This document shows positions 42,796 through 50,588 of a stretch of 64,000 nt of DNA, one piece after another (position 1 is the first letter of the stretch; each line of letters starts with the position of its first letter). Source of the DNA: Burkholderiaceae bacterium (GTDB lineage Bacteria > Pseudomonadota > Gammaproteobacteria > Burkholderiales > Burkholderiaceae_C). The notes beneath the pieces were generated by a model. It worked only from the letters and a program-made list of their open reading frames with translations, had not been told where the DNA came from and searched no databases. Position numbers and translations under genes: made by a program. Location of the stretch: positions 62,001-126,000 of the forward strand of contig JACKLN010000008.1 in the NCBI GenBank assembly GCA_024235855.1. Reading direction: 5' to 3'.

Positions 42796-44978
42796 CGTGG
42801 TTTCCCCTCGCAGGTCACGGCTTCGCTGCCCCACTGATGCGCGTAGAGCCGGTCGCGACAACTTGTGTCGTGCAAGTCGATTTCGCCCCATGCAGTGCGG
42901 TAGCGGCAGGCGCGCGCACCAGGCGCGAGGCGTTCGGGCGCGGCCCGCTCGGAGACGAGGCAGGCCGTAACGCGCGGTCGCGCGCTCTGGCCGCGCCGCC
43001 ATAGCGCGATGCGTTCCTCGTGCGGCCCGCAGGCGTCGCCGCCAAACTGGTTGAACCAGGCGTTCTGCCCGACAAAGGCACTCACCCGGGTGGCGTCCAG
43101 CACGGCGGCATTGCGGAAGCGCGTTGCGTCCTGCGATATCGCCGAGAACTGGCGCACGTAACAGCCGCACCAGGCGTCGGCGATGCCGTCGCCCGCCTGC
43201 TGCCGGCAGTTGTCGAACAACGCCATCAGCTCAGGCCGGCGAGGATGATTCGCCGCCCAGTTCATGCTCCCGCGCGCGGCTTCGTCGAGAAACAGCCAAT
43301 TGACGAGACGCTGGCCGAAATGCGTGGTGGCGGGGCTGGTGCAGACGTTGTTTGCCAGCCAGCGGCGGGCGTCGTGCTCGCCATCGGGCGACGGCGGGGT
43401 GTTGCGGCGCGCTTCGCGGTCACGTTCGCACTGTTCGCGTTCATTGGAAAACGCTGGCTTTCTCTCGCAGTTCTCTAGTCCGCCAAAGGTCGCGGCAAGG
43501 TCGATCAGCAACTGCGTCGGATGGCTTGCGCGCGTGCGACTCAGATGATCAGCGAGGCGAGGCGTCACCTCGGCAAAACCAAGATTCGGGCACGCCGCGC
43601 CTAGCCGCACGAACAGTGTCACGCCGTAGTCTCGCTCGGCGAACGGCGCATTCGCCCATTCGCCCTGGTGGATGGCTTGCAACACAGCGGGCTTGCGATA
43701 GCCACCAAAGTCGACGCGCGGCGCGGCGCTCTCCGGCTTGCGGGAGACGATGCGCGAACTGCTCACCCGATCGCGGATCGCGTGGGCTTCGAGGCAGATA
43801 TTCACGGCTTCGCCGCCCTTCTGCTGCGCTTGCAGGCATTGCTCGTAGATCGGACGCGCGATCTGCTGTTCTTCCAGCGCGCGCTCGATCACCTTGCGCG
43901 TGCAATAGCCGCGCTCGCTGCGCGCGAGCGGGTCTCGGCGCGCGCACTGTTCGTGGGCGCGGCTCTCCCAGCGCTCATAGCCGGGTTTGACCAGCGCGTC
44001 GGCCAGGTCGCAGCGCGGCGGATCGACGGCATTCAGACCGCAGTCGCGGTCGCCGGGCGTCGTCGCCACCTTCTGCATCCGGCTGGGGATGTGACTACGG
44101 TCGGTGAAACTCGCGGCGACCCGGGTTTCGAGTTGGCAATCGGGAGTCTTCAGCCGCCAGATCTCCCACGCACCACGCTGACCATTGCGCCGGGTTTCCG
44201 GCAAGGTCTCCATGCGCCGCTTCTGGATTTCGGCGGCGCTCTCGCTGCGCGACCGCTTGGCGACCGGCGGGGCGCGGCAGGCGTCGACTTCAGCCTGCGC
44301 GAGCCGCCCTTCGGCGAGCGCTGTGGCGATGATCTCCTCTGCGCAGGCGTCGCGCTCGGCTTTGTTGCCGCGGCAACCCTTGCTGTCGAAGACTTCTAGC
44401 CAGTCCCCGTAGGTGCCTTGGGTGCGCACGCGCTGGAAGCCCGCCGGGCCGGCTGCGTCCCGATCGTGATCCCTGCGCGCTTGCGCCGCGCGCGCCTCGT
44501 CCGGGCACTCCTGCCGGAACTTGCGCGTGGCCGGGTTGCCGCCGGGGCGCGGCGAAGCTTCGCTTGCGCGCTCAATTTCGGCCAGCCAGTCCTGCTCCAA
44601 CTGCGCGCAGTCGATCGCGGGGCCGTAGACCGGCACGAAGGCGGGCTCGGGTTTCGGTGCGCGCTCCGTCGGACGCGCTGGTTGGCAGCGCTCGTCGTAA
44701 TGTTTGCGCGCACGCCTGAGCGCCGCTTGCGCGCCGAATCCGCCCCCTTTCGCGGCCGCGGCCTCGGCATCCGCCAGCTCCTGCGCCAACGCGACACATT
44801 CCGCGGTGTTGGCGCGTGCCTCCCGTGGCGCTGCCAGCATTGATACGAGCAGCAGCGAAGCGACACTCGCTGCGTAGCGTAAATAGATCCGCTGGCGTCG
44901 CGCGATAGTCGCTCCCACATCGAACGCCGGATAGCGCCCGTTCCCCCAATTGCAGTGGAATCCCCGTTGACCTGTCAC
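42792..44978 (-). CDS. Large cysteine-rich exported protein of unknown function
   Basis: A 728-residue protein with a central-N hydrophobic export signal (ASVASLLLVSMLAAPREARA, residues ~36-57). About two dozen cysteines are spread along the mature chain. Two related Cys-bearing helical units can be seen: D-A-CAEEIIATALAEGRLAQAEVD-x-C and G-Y-CTRKVIERALEEQQIARPIYE-x-C. No named family is evident. A GGAGG ribosome binding site supports the GTG at 44978, but this leaves a 35-residue N-terminal extension; GTG at 44918 is another candidate. It is followed with a four-base overlap by the Sel1 lipoprotein, its probable partner. Confidence 0.72.
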   Translation of the reverse strand: MTGQRGFHCNWGNGRYPAFDVGATIARRQRIYLRYAASVASLLLVSMLAAPREARANTAECVALAQELADAEAAAAKGGGFGAQAALRRARKHYDERCQPARPTERAPKPEPAFVPVYGPAIDCAQLEQDWLAEIERASEASPRPGGNPATRKFRQECPDEARAAQARRDHDRDAAGPAGFQRVRTQGTYGDWLEVFDSKGCRGNKAERDACAEEIIATALAEGRLAQAEVDACRAPPVAKRSRSESAAEIQKRRMETLPETRRNGQRGAWEIWRLKTPDCQLETRVAASFTDRSHIPSRMQKVATTPGDRDCGLNAVDPPRCDLADALVKPGYERWESRAHEQCARRDPLARSERGYCTRKVIERALEEQQIARPIYEQCLQAQQKGGEAVNICLEAHAIRDRVSSSRIVSRKPESAAPRVDFGGYRKPAVLQAIHQGEWANAPFAERDYGVTLFVRLGAACPNLGFAEVTPRLADHLSRTRASHPTQLLIDLAATFGGLENCERKPAFSNEREQCERDREARRNTPPSPDGEHDARRWLANNVCTSPATTHFGQRLVNWLFLDEAARGSMNWAANHPRRPELMALFDNCRQQAGDGIADAWCGCYVRQFSAISQDATRFRNAAVLDATRVSAFVGQNAWFNQFGGDACGPHEERIALWRRGQSARPRVTACLVSERAAPERLAPGARACRYRTAWGEIDLHDTSCRDRLYAHQWGSEAVTCEGKPR

Positions 44979-45701
44979 CGTACCCTCCGGATCGTTCAGG
45001 CGCGGCGCGGATTGACCCGCCGTTCTTTCCCCGGAGGCGATGCTATCCGGAAGCGGCTGGCGCCGGATCTACCGGGGGAACTGAGGATCAATGCGGCCAA
45101 TCCGAGCTGCGATCGGACCTTTTGTCGAGAATACGAGCGCGCAAGACGCGGCATGCCTTGCGCCGCACGTCCCGCTGCCTCGGCGGTGCTACGCAACTGC
45201 TCCCGCGCACCGTCACGACTGAATCCTGTGGTGCTGCGGCCGAAGCTGACCCTAGTTTGCTGAGCGGAAAGCTGCCCGTCGTCAACTACAGTTCCTGGCA
45301 GGGTCCTGGTGGTCACGAGCGGCTGCTTCGCGGAGACAGAACCTTGAAGAGGCCGGTGCTGGCGACGGGCAGCCTCGGTGAAGCCTGAATGGCGGGTTTG
45401 GGTCGGGGTCAGTCGGACGTCCAAGCGCAGAGGCAGTCGTTCGCCGGCCGCCACGCCAGCGACATCGGGCATGTGACTGGTCAGAAGGGCGCAGCGGACA
45501 TCGGTGGTCTCCAGCCGCGTGTGACCGCTTCCGATTCGAGCCGCCACTCGACCGCCGACTTGGACTCGCTGCAGTCAGTCTGGCGGACCCACGAGCAGCG
45601 CCAGTTCACGTGATCCGCAAGATTCCCGCACGAATCCAGCACATGCCACGCCCGCCCTCCAACCTACAGTGCCAGCACCGCCCTCTTCACCGGAGACCGC
45701 C
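44979..45701. other. Gene-poor gap before the conjugative element
   Basis: Roughly 720 bases between the Cys-rich gene and the AlpA regulator. A 183-codon minus-strand open frame (44996-45547) exists, but its residue content is arginine-, serine- and threonine-rich and fits no family I know. The first half has some protein-like character (G-H-TRLETTDVRCALLTSHMP) and may be a relic. No integrase, tRNA or att-like repeat was recognised. This is the most likely place for the left boundary of the conjugative element. Confidence 0.5.
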
Positions 45702-45929
45702 GTGCCCACTGCCGCCCCCACCAAGCCCTCGCCTGCCGCGGATCTTCAACCGCTGCTGCTGCGCATGCCCACCGTGGTCCGCCTGACGGGCCTGGGCCGC
45801 TCGACGATCTATCGTCTCATCGCCGCCAACGAGTTTCCGAGCCCGGTACGGCTCAGCCCACGGGTCGTGGCCTGGCGCAGGGAGGAACTCGATCAGTGGA
45901 GCGAGGCCTGCACAAGGGCGACGCACTGA
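45702..45929 (+). CDS. AlpA/excisionase-like regulator
   Basis: A 75-residue DNA-binding protein with a MerR-like winged helix: LLRMPTVVRLTGLGRSTIYR, then EFPSPVRLSPRVVAWRREELDQW. This is the AlpA signature of phage- and ICE-borne regulators that switch integrase or transfer genes. A GGAG ribosome binding site 6 bases before the GTG at 45702 supports this start; a GTG at 45669 is in frame. It opens the conjugative region. Confidence 0.85.
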   Translation: MPTAAPTKPSPAADLQPLLLRMPTVVRLTGLGRSTIYRLIAANEFPSPVRLSPRVVAWRREELDQWSEACTRATH

Positions 45930-45954
45930 GGCCCATGCCGGCCCGTTTGGGCCG

Positions 45955-46260
45955 TCACACCGACACGGCCAGCTTCATCACCACGCCGATAAGCATCAGG
46001 CCCGCGACGATCCGCCCCCACCGCCAGGTGGTGAACCAGTAGCGCTCGTTGCTCCACAGCGCGCGATTCACGCGCGCGGTCACACTCAGCACCGCGAGCG
46101 CGATCACCACCGGTTCGACCACGCCTGCCGGTTCAGGCAGGTGGCGCGCCACGACGATCCACAGAAGCGGCCAGGCCAGCGCGTCGATGGCCGCCAGCGC
46201 CCGCCTGCCAGGCCACACCAGCGCATCTGACCGCGGTTCACGCCATAGCAGGATCCACAT
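45955..46260 (-). CDS. Small predicted membrane protein
   Basis: A 101-residue protein with three hydrophobic segments (about 22-42, 47-63 and 85-100), the last ending at the C-terminus. No family is recognised. AAGGAG is 6 bases before the ATG at 46260. It is convergent with the AlpA gene. Membrane proteins of this size in conjugative elements often act in entry exclusion or plasmid stability; no direct evidence supports this here. Confidence 0.55.
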   Translation of the reverse strand: MWILLWREPRSDALVWPGRRALAAIDALAWPLLWIVVARHLPEPAGVVEPVVIALAVLSVTARVNRALWSNERYWFTTWRWGRIVAGLMLIGVVMKLAVSV

Positions 46261-46293
46261 CACCAACTCCTTCCTGTTTCGATCTGGCGAACC

Positions 46294-46506
46294 TCATTGC
46301 AGGTCCCGCACAGGATCCAAGGTGCCTGGCCGGCCGTCCCGATAGAACTCGCACGGCAACATTTCGTAAGCGAACCCGAGCGCCCAAACCGTCTCCGTAT
46401 CGCTGACGCCGGATCGTGACGATCCGCGCCGTCCCAGCAAGGCCGCCCACATCGGCACGATTGCACCGGTCGCCGGCCGATTCAGTGGCACGCCATGACG
46501 CTTCAC
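46294..46506 (-). CDS. Hypothetical 70-residue protein
   Basis: A short frame with plausible coding bias that begins MKRHGVPLNRPATGAIVPMW and ends VWALGFAYEMLPCEFYRDGR plus nine residues. It has no signal peptide or membrane segment and no recognised family. It lies between the small membrane gene (same strand, 33 bases away) and the forward genes starting at 46649. The ribosome binding site is weak (GTGAAG). Reality is uncertain. Confidence 0.4.
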   Translation of the reverse strand: MKRHGVPLNRPATGAIVPMWAALLGRRGSSRSGVSDTETVWALGFAYEMLPCEFYRDGRPGTLDPVRDLQ

Positions 46507-46648
46507 GGTTTGTCACGTAACCGACGTGGACAACGCCCCCCGGCCTCCGCGTCAATGCAGCCATCACCGCTGCCCCTCAACCTGCTGCAAACCGCCGTCC
46601 GAAGCGGTCCAACTGGGCCTCCACTGCACTGGCCCGCTGGAGAAACGG

Positions 46649-47101
46649 ATGAACGCAAGACGCCTGACCGGCGCACTGGGCGTGGACCTCGACGGATCCA
46701 CGAGGCCGCACCCGCGTGGCTTGCCCTCGCCCGCCCTGTTGCCCGGTGCCCTGGCCGCCCAGCCTGCGTTGCCACTCGGTCCGAAGCAGCAGGTCCTGCA
46801 CGCCCGCCGCCTGGCGCGCCCTGGCACCACCGGCGCGCGCGACGCCGCCGGCGGGGCCGGCCGCCACTACGCCACCCAGGACCGGGGCGTGAGCGTCGTG
46901 ATGCGGGGCATCGGCCGCGGCCTCTTCGTCGAACGCACCCAGCGCCGTCCCCTCGGCACCCACCTGGTCCAGGCCTTGGTCTTCGACGACGGCAAGGCGT
47001 TCGAGCGCTGGTGCGACGCCGACCCGCTGCGGTTCGATGACCCGGGCCTGCACCAGCGCCTGCTGCATGATGGCCGGGAGTACTTCGATGGAGCAGCTTG
47101 A
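46649..47101 (+). CDS. Conserved-looking hypothetical protein coupled to the LuxR gene
   Basis: A 150-residue protein with an arginine-rich first half and a better-formed C-terminal half (THLVQALVFDDGKAFERWCD, then L-R-FDDPGLHQRLLHDGREYF). GGAG is placed 6 bases before the ATG. Its end overlaps the LuxR gene start by 14 bases, so LuxR translation may depend on it. It does not resemble LuxI acyl-homoserine-lactone synthases (no conserved Arg-Phe-Trp pattern). Function unknown; it could be a LuxR modulator. Confidence 0.6.
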   Translation: MNARRLTGALGVDLDGSTRPHPRGLPSPALLPGALAAQPALPLGPKQQVLHARRLARPGTTGARDAAGGAGRHYATQDRGVSVVMRGIGRGLFVERTQRRPLGTHLVQALVFDDGKAFERWCDADPLRFDDPGLHQRLLHDGREYFDGAA

Positions 47102-47855
47102 GCTGCTGCCGGACCTGCCGGCCCCGCCCGCGGCGGAACCCGACCGCGTCCCGGAGATCGTGCAGCAGATCCAGGCGGCACCCGATGCCGCCACTGCGGT
47201 CGCCCTGCTGCGCCGCGCGGTGCGCGCCCTGGGCGTCGACGCAGCAACCTTCACCAGTTTCGTGCGCGACGACGCCACGCTGGCCTCCTACCGCAGCCTG
47301 CTCGCCTGCGACCCGGTCTGGGGCCAGCAGTACGCCAGCAATGGCTGGTGCCTGGACGACCCGTGGCTGCGCTACGCGCTCGGTCACGTGTCGCCGGTCC
47401 GCGCCGAGGAGATCCAGCGCCTGACCCCCCAGCAGCGCTTCGTCGCCGACGCGGCGGCGCACTTCGGCTTCCGCGGCACGCTGGTGGTGCCGGTGCCCAC
47501 GCCGGCAGCCCAGAACCGCGTCGGCGTGCTCTGCCTGGGCTCCAACGACCGCCGGCGCTTCCATGGGCCGGACTACCCGCAGCTGCGCCTGCTGGCGCGT
47601 AGCCTGGCGATGGAACTGGGCGACTGGATGCACCAGCACCTGCGGGCCGAGTTCATGCGTGCCGCGCGCATCACCGACGACGACCTGCGTCTGCTACGTC
47701 ACCAGCAGCAGGGCCACAGCAGCAAGGTCATCGCCCAGGCCCTCAACACCGAGGCCAAGACCATCGACTGCCGCTTCCAGCGCCTAAGCCTGCGCCTGGG
47801 GGCCGCCAACCGGCGCGCGGCGCTGCGGCTGGCGGAGCTCTACGGCCTGGTCTGA
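47088..47855 (+). CDS. LuxR/TraR-type regulator with autoinducer-binding domain
   Basis: A 255-residue transcription factor with an autoinducer-binding domain followed by a LuxR HTH (ITDDDLRLLRHQQQGHSSKV then NRRAALRLAEL). The ligand-pocket residues W78, Y82, D91 and P92 follow the TraR spacing W57-x3-Y61-x8-D70-P71, and a glycine occurs near 130; the TraR W85 equivalent is not present. No LuxI is adjacent, so it is a candidate LuxR solo that ties conjugation to population signals, as TraR does on Ti plasmids. It overlaps the upstream gene by 14 bases and the convergent rhodanese gene by 16. Confidence 0.82.
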   Translation: MEQLELLPDLPAPPAAEPDRVPEIVQQIQAAPDAATAVALLRRAVRALGVDAATFTSFVRDDATLASYRSLLACDPVWGQQYASNGWCLDDPWLRYALGHVSPVRAEEIQRLTPQQRFVADAAAHFGFRGTLVVPVPTPAAQNRVGVLCLGSNDRRRFHGPDYPQLRLLARSLAMELGDWMHQHLRAEFMRAARITDDDLRLLRHQQQGHSSKVIAQALNTEAKTIDCRFQRLSLRLGAANRRAALRLAELYGLV

Positions 47856-48658
47856 TCCGGGTCGCGCTGCAGCCGGGAGCGCCACGGCTCGGGCAGGGTC
47901 GACAAGGCCTGCCGGATCGCCGTCGGTGTGGTGTCGGTCAGGTGCAGCGTAGCCTGTCCTGTCGCCTCGGTGGCCTCCCCGACCACCAACTGCAGCGCCG
48001 CACGCCGGCGCAGCGCGTCGTGCAGCACCGCTGGCAGGCCAGCATCGCCCTCGGGCAACCCCACCCACACCGGGCGCTGCGGATCCATGCGCCGCAGGAG
48101 ATTCACCAGGCCGGAGTTCGAGCGGCCCACGCTCAACGTCTGCCCGGCGCCAAGGTCCACGGCCTGCACCCCCTCGCGCTCCAGCGTCGCCATCACCGCA
48201 ATCACTGCAGGCGTCGGGCCACGCAGAGGCACCAGGTTCAGCACCCGGGTGAGCACCTCCAGTCCGACGTCCACCCACCGCGCGTAGTTGACCCAGCCGC
48301 CGGGCAGCACGTGGGCCATCACGCCATGGGCACCCAGCCGCTGCGCCATCGCAGCGGCATCGCGACCGCCACGGTCGCAGCACAGCAGTACCGCGTCACC
48401 CGGGGCCAGTGCGTCCAGCCGCACCCGAAGTGACCTGGGCAGGTCTGAACCCGGTTCGGCCACCCCGAGAACAGCCGTGCCCTCCCCGGTCGACACCGCC
48501 ACCGGATGCCACGGCACCGACACCGCCCCCGGGATGTGGTCGCGCGCAAAGTCCGCCGCCGATCGCAGGTCGACGATCAGTGCGTAGGCATCGAACTCCT
48601 GCACCTCGAGCTGGTGCGGGTGCACCGGCAGCGTGTGCGCATCGGGCGACGGCGGCAT
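47840..48658 (-). CDS. Degenerate MnmH/SelU-like rhodanese protein
   Basis: A 272-residue protein whose layout follows tRNA 2-selenouridine synthase. The N-terminal rhodanese domain contains LIVDLRSAADFARDHIPGAV and an active loop L-L-CCDRGGRDAAAMAQRLG that matches the CWRGG loop of MnmH with Asp for Trp. The region after it corresponds to the MnmH P-loop (in MnmH GGRTGSGKT) but reads LRGPTPAVIAV, so nucleotide binding is lost. A later DPQRPVWVGLPEGDAGLP matches the MnmH DPxRPVWVE segment. It has about 90 fewer residues than MnmH. It lies between the LuxR gene and trbM, antisense to both. A sulfur-transfer or regulatory role is possible; 2-selenouridine synthesis is not. Confidence 0.75.
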   Translation of the reverse strand: MPPSPDAHTLPVHPHQLEVQEFDAYALIVDLRSAADFARDHIPGAVSVPWHPVAVSTGEGTAVLGVAEPGSDLPRSLRVRLDALAPGDAVLLCCDRGGRDAAAMAQRLGAHGVMAHVLPGGWVNYARWVDVGLEVLTRVLNLVPLRGPTPAVIAVMATLEREGVQAVDLGAGQTLSVGRSNSGLVNLLRRMDPQRPVWVGLPEGDAGLPAVLHDALRRRAALQLVVGEATEATGQATLHLTDTTPTAIRQALSTLPEPWRSRLQRDPDQTRP

Positions 48659-48763
48659 CGCGCAGTGGACTGTGTTCGCAAGAAATCGACGCGAATCCAG
48701 CAGCGGGCAGCGCGGATCCGCGACCTAGAGTGGCTTCACGCCCCGCCCATGCCGGACCGACCG

Positions 48764-49399
48764 ATGAAGCCTCCGACCACTCTACGCCCCGCCGCCCGCG
48801 ACGCCATGCGGACTTGTGCGCAGGGGTACACGGGACGACCCGGGCGCCAGGAATCGGCCCGGGATCGCTCCGGAGCCGGGCGGACGCCATGGCACCACGT
48901 CCAGCTCGCTGCACTGACGCTGCTGCTGAGCGCCACCGCCCTGCCCGCCCGCGCCGTCGACGGCTGCCTGGTCCTGCTGTGCTTTGCGGCGCCGAGCTGG
49001 AAGGCCATCCCGCAGTGCGTGGCGCCGATCCGCCAGGTGCTGCGCGACCTGGCCCGCGGTCGGCCCTTCCCGACCTGCGGGATGTCCGGCCCGGGCAACT
49101 CGGCCGTGCACCGCTGGTCCAACGCCCCGGATTTCTGCCCGCCGCAGTACACCATCGTCGTCGAAGGCGAGTCGGCACCCATCTACAGCTGCCTGTACCT
49201 CGGCGCCGTGGCCGTCGCCATCAACGGTGCGCCCTTTGCGCAGACCTGGTGGAACATGGCCGGGCAGACAGTCACCGACTTCAGCGCCGAAGCCAAGGCC
49301 CAGCTCGGCACCTGGGACACCACCTTCGACGACGACTACGCCGCCTGGCTGGCCATCCAGCCAATCCCAGGGCCTCCGCCGCCCTGCCACGACTGCTGA
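48764..49399 (+). CDS. trbM: TrbM/KikA-like conjugation protein
   Basis: A 211-residue exported protein that matches the TrbM family: a signal-type hydrophobic stretch (VQLAALTLLLSATALPARA) followed by the signature D-G-CLVLLCFAAPSWKAIPQCV, then P-I-RQVLRDLARGRPFPTC. The mature protein is cysteine-rich. TrbM-type proteins help mating-pair formation. The signal lies about 40 residues inward from this start; other possible starts are ATG 48749 or ATG 48807, and none has a good ribosome binding site. It heads the transfer operon. Confidence 0.8.
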   Translation: MKPPTTLRPAARDAMRTCAQGYTGRPGRQESARDRSGAGRTPWHHVQLAALTLLLSATALPARAVDGCLVLLCFAAPSWKAIPQCVAPIRQVLRDLARGRPFPTCGMSGPGNSAVHRWSNAPDFCPPQYTIVVEGESAPIYSCLYLGAVAVAINGAPFAQTWWNMAGQTVTDFSAEAKAQLGTWDTTFDDDYAAWLAIQPIPGPPPPCHDC

Positions 49400-49406
49400 G
49401 CCGGCC

Positions 49407-49883
49407 ATGGATCCGACCACCTTCCTGGCCCTGGCCGCCGCCTGCGCCCCGCAGGTCGACACGCTCACCGCCCGCGCCCTGGTGCAGGTGGAGAGCAGCT
49501 TCAACCCCTGGGCCATCGGCGTCGTCGGCGGCAGCCTGCTGCGGCAGCCCCGGCACCGCGCCGAGGCCCAGGCCACCGTGGCGCAGCTCCAGACCGACGG
49601 CTGGGACTACAGCGTGGGTCTGGCGCAGATCAACCAGCGCAACTTCCCGCGCCTGGGCCTGACCCCGTCCACCGCCTTCGAGCCCTGCCGCAACCTGCAG
49701 GCCATGCAGGCCGTGCTGCTGGACTGCCAACAGCGCCTGGACCGCCCCAACCAGTCCCGGCAGACCACGCTGCGCCAGACCCTGTCCTGCTACTACAGCG
49801 GCAACCCGCGCACCGGATTCGAGCACGGCTACGTGCAGCGTGTGGTCGACGCCGCCCGGCATCGGCGCGGCGCGCCGCCGTGA
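49407..49883 (+). CDS. virB1: Lytic transglycosylase, VirB1-like
   Basis: A 158-residue enzyme that cuts peptidoglycan for assembly of the secretion channel. The soluble-lytic-transglycosylase motifs are visible: the catalytic Glu in L-V-QVESSFNPWAIGVVGG (the ES of VESSFNP), SVGLAQINQRNF, and C-YYSGNPRTGFEHGYVQRV. No strong signal peptide is visible, though the start is hydrophobic (FLALAAACAP). It lies 7 bases after trbM. Confidence 0.88.
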   Translation: MDPTTFLALAAACAPQVDTLTARALVQVESSFNPWAIGVVGGSLLRQPRHRAEAQATVAQLQTDGWDYSVGLAQINQRNFPRLGLTPSTAFEPCRNLQAMQAVLLDCQQRLDRPNQSRQTTLRQTLSCYYSGNPRTGFEHGYVQRVVDAARHRRGAPP

Positions 49884-49910
49884 CGCCCACGGCGTCAAGG
49901 ACCGCGCTGT

Positions 49911-49951
49911 ACCACCCACCTCACCACCCACCCACCTCACCACCCACCCAA
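49911..49951 (+). repeat. G-free C/A-rich tandem repeat upstream of virB2
   Basis: About forty consecutive bases with no G on the plus strand, built from ACCACCCACC(CACC)TC units repeated three times, ending 11 bases before virB2. The transcript would be unstructured and very C-rich, a feature of Rho-utilisation sites and also of S1-type translation enhancers. It lies between virB1 and the pilin gene. Confidence 0.65.
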
Positions 49952-49961
49952 CGAGGCTTCC

Positions 49962-50246
49962 ATGCATCGGACTCTCCAGCGCGTCCTGAACCCGGCCCTG
50001 CGCGCCGCCCTCCTGCTGCCGGCCACCGTGCTGGCCCAGAGCTTCGACAAGATCGAAGAGACGATCGTCAACATCAACGACATCCTGGTCGTCATCTCGG
50101 TCAGCGTGGTCACCATCGCGATCATCTGGGCCGGCTTCAAGATGGTCTTCCAGGGCGCCCGCCTGGCCGACGTGGCCAACGTGCTCATCGGTGGCACCCT
50201 GGTCGGCGGCGCCGCGGCGTTCGCCAGCTACATCGTCACGGGCTGA
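49962..50246 (+). CDS. virB2: VirB2-like pilin
   Basis: A 94-residue prepilin with a long signal (MHRTLQRVLNPALRAALLLP then ATVLAQ, cleavage near residue 26) and two hydrophobic helices in the mature chain, ILVVISVSVVTIAIIWAGFKM and ANVLIGGTLVGGAAAFASYI. This is the layout of VirB2/TrbC major pilins. The upstream C-rich leader and its own spacing may allow higher expression than its neighbours. Confidence 0.9.
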   Translation: MHRTLQRVLNPALRAALLLPATVLAQSFDKIEETIVNINDILVVISVSVVTIAIIWAGFKMVFQGARLADVANVLIGGTLVGGAAAFASYIVTG

Positions 50247-50252
50247 ACGGCC

Positions 50253-50588
50253 ATGCCGCAGCACGAGGCCATCTACAAGGGCGCCACGCGCCCGGCCATG
50301 AAGTTCGGCGTGCCCCTGGTGCCGCTGGTGCTGCTGCTGGGCGGCGGCGTGCTGGCCGCGATGTGGGCCGGCATCCTGCTGACCTGGTGGCTGGCGCTGG
50401 CCGTGGTGCTGGCAGTGCTGCCCACGCTGGGCTGGATGCGCCACGCCACGCGCCAGGACGACCAGCGCTTCCGGCAGCTGTTCGTGCTCGCCCGGCTGCG
50501 CCTGCAAGACCACAACCGGCACCTCTGGCAGGCCCGCAGCTACAGCCCCACCCTCTACCGCGGAGCATCCGATGGCTGGCACCGCTGA
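50253..50588 (+). CDS. virB3: VirB3-like inner-membrane protein
   Basis: A 111-residue protein with a hydrophobic pair in residues ~18-62 and a basic C-terminal tail. It carries the VirB3 entry motif IYKGATRPAMKFGVPL (a small family signature). It lies 6 bases after virB2 and its end overlaps the virB4 start by 17 bases; VirB3 and VirB4 interact and are fused in some systems. Confidence 0.9.
   Translation: MPQHEAIYKGATRPAMKFGVPLVPLVLLLGGGVLAAMWAGILLTWWLALAVVLAVLPTLGWMRHATRQDDQRFRQLFVLARLRLQDHNRHLWQARSYSPTLYRGASDGWHR

Noticed and set aside
44996..45547. 183-codon minus-strand frame as a gene
   Set aside because: No ribosome binding site, no domain, Arg/Thr/Ser-rich content and weak coding bias; kept as a possible relic only.
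46649..47101. A LuxI autoinducer synthase next to the LuxR-type regulator
   Set aside because: No LuxI motifs are visible and the N-terminal half is Arg-rich low complexity.
48506..49399. The long version of trbM starting inside the rhodanese gene
   Set aside because: The first ~80 codons are antisense to the MnmH-like gene and lack coding character; a start between 48749 and 48807 leaves a usable signal peptide.
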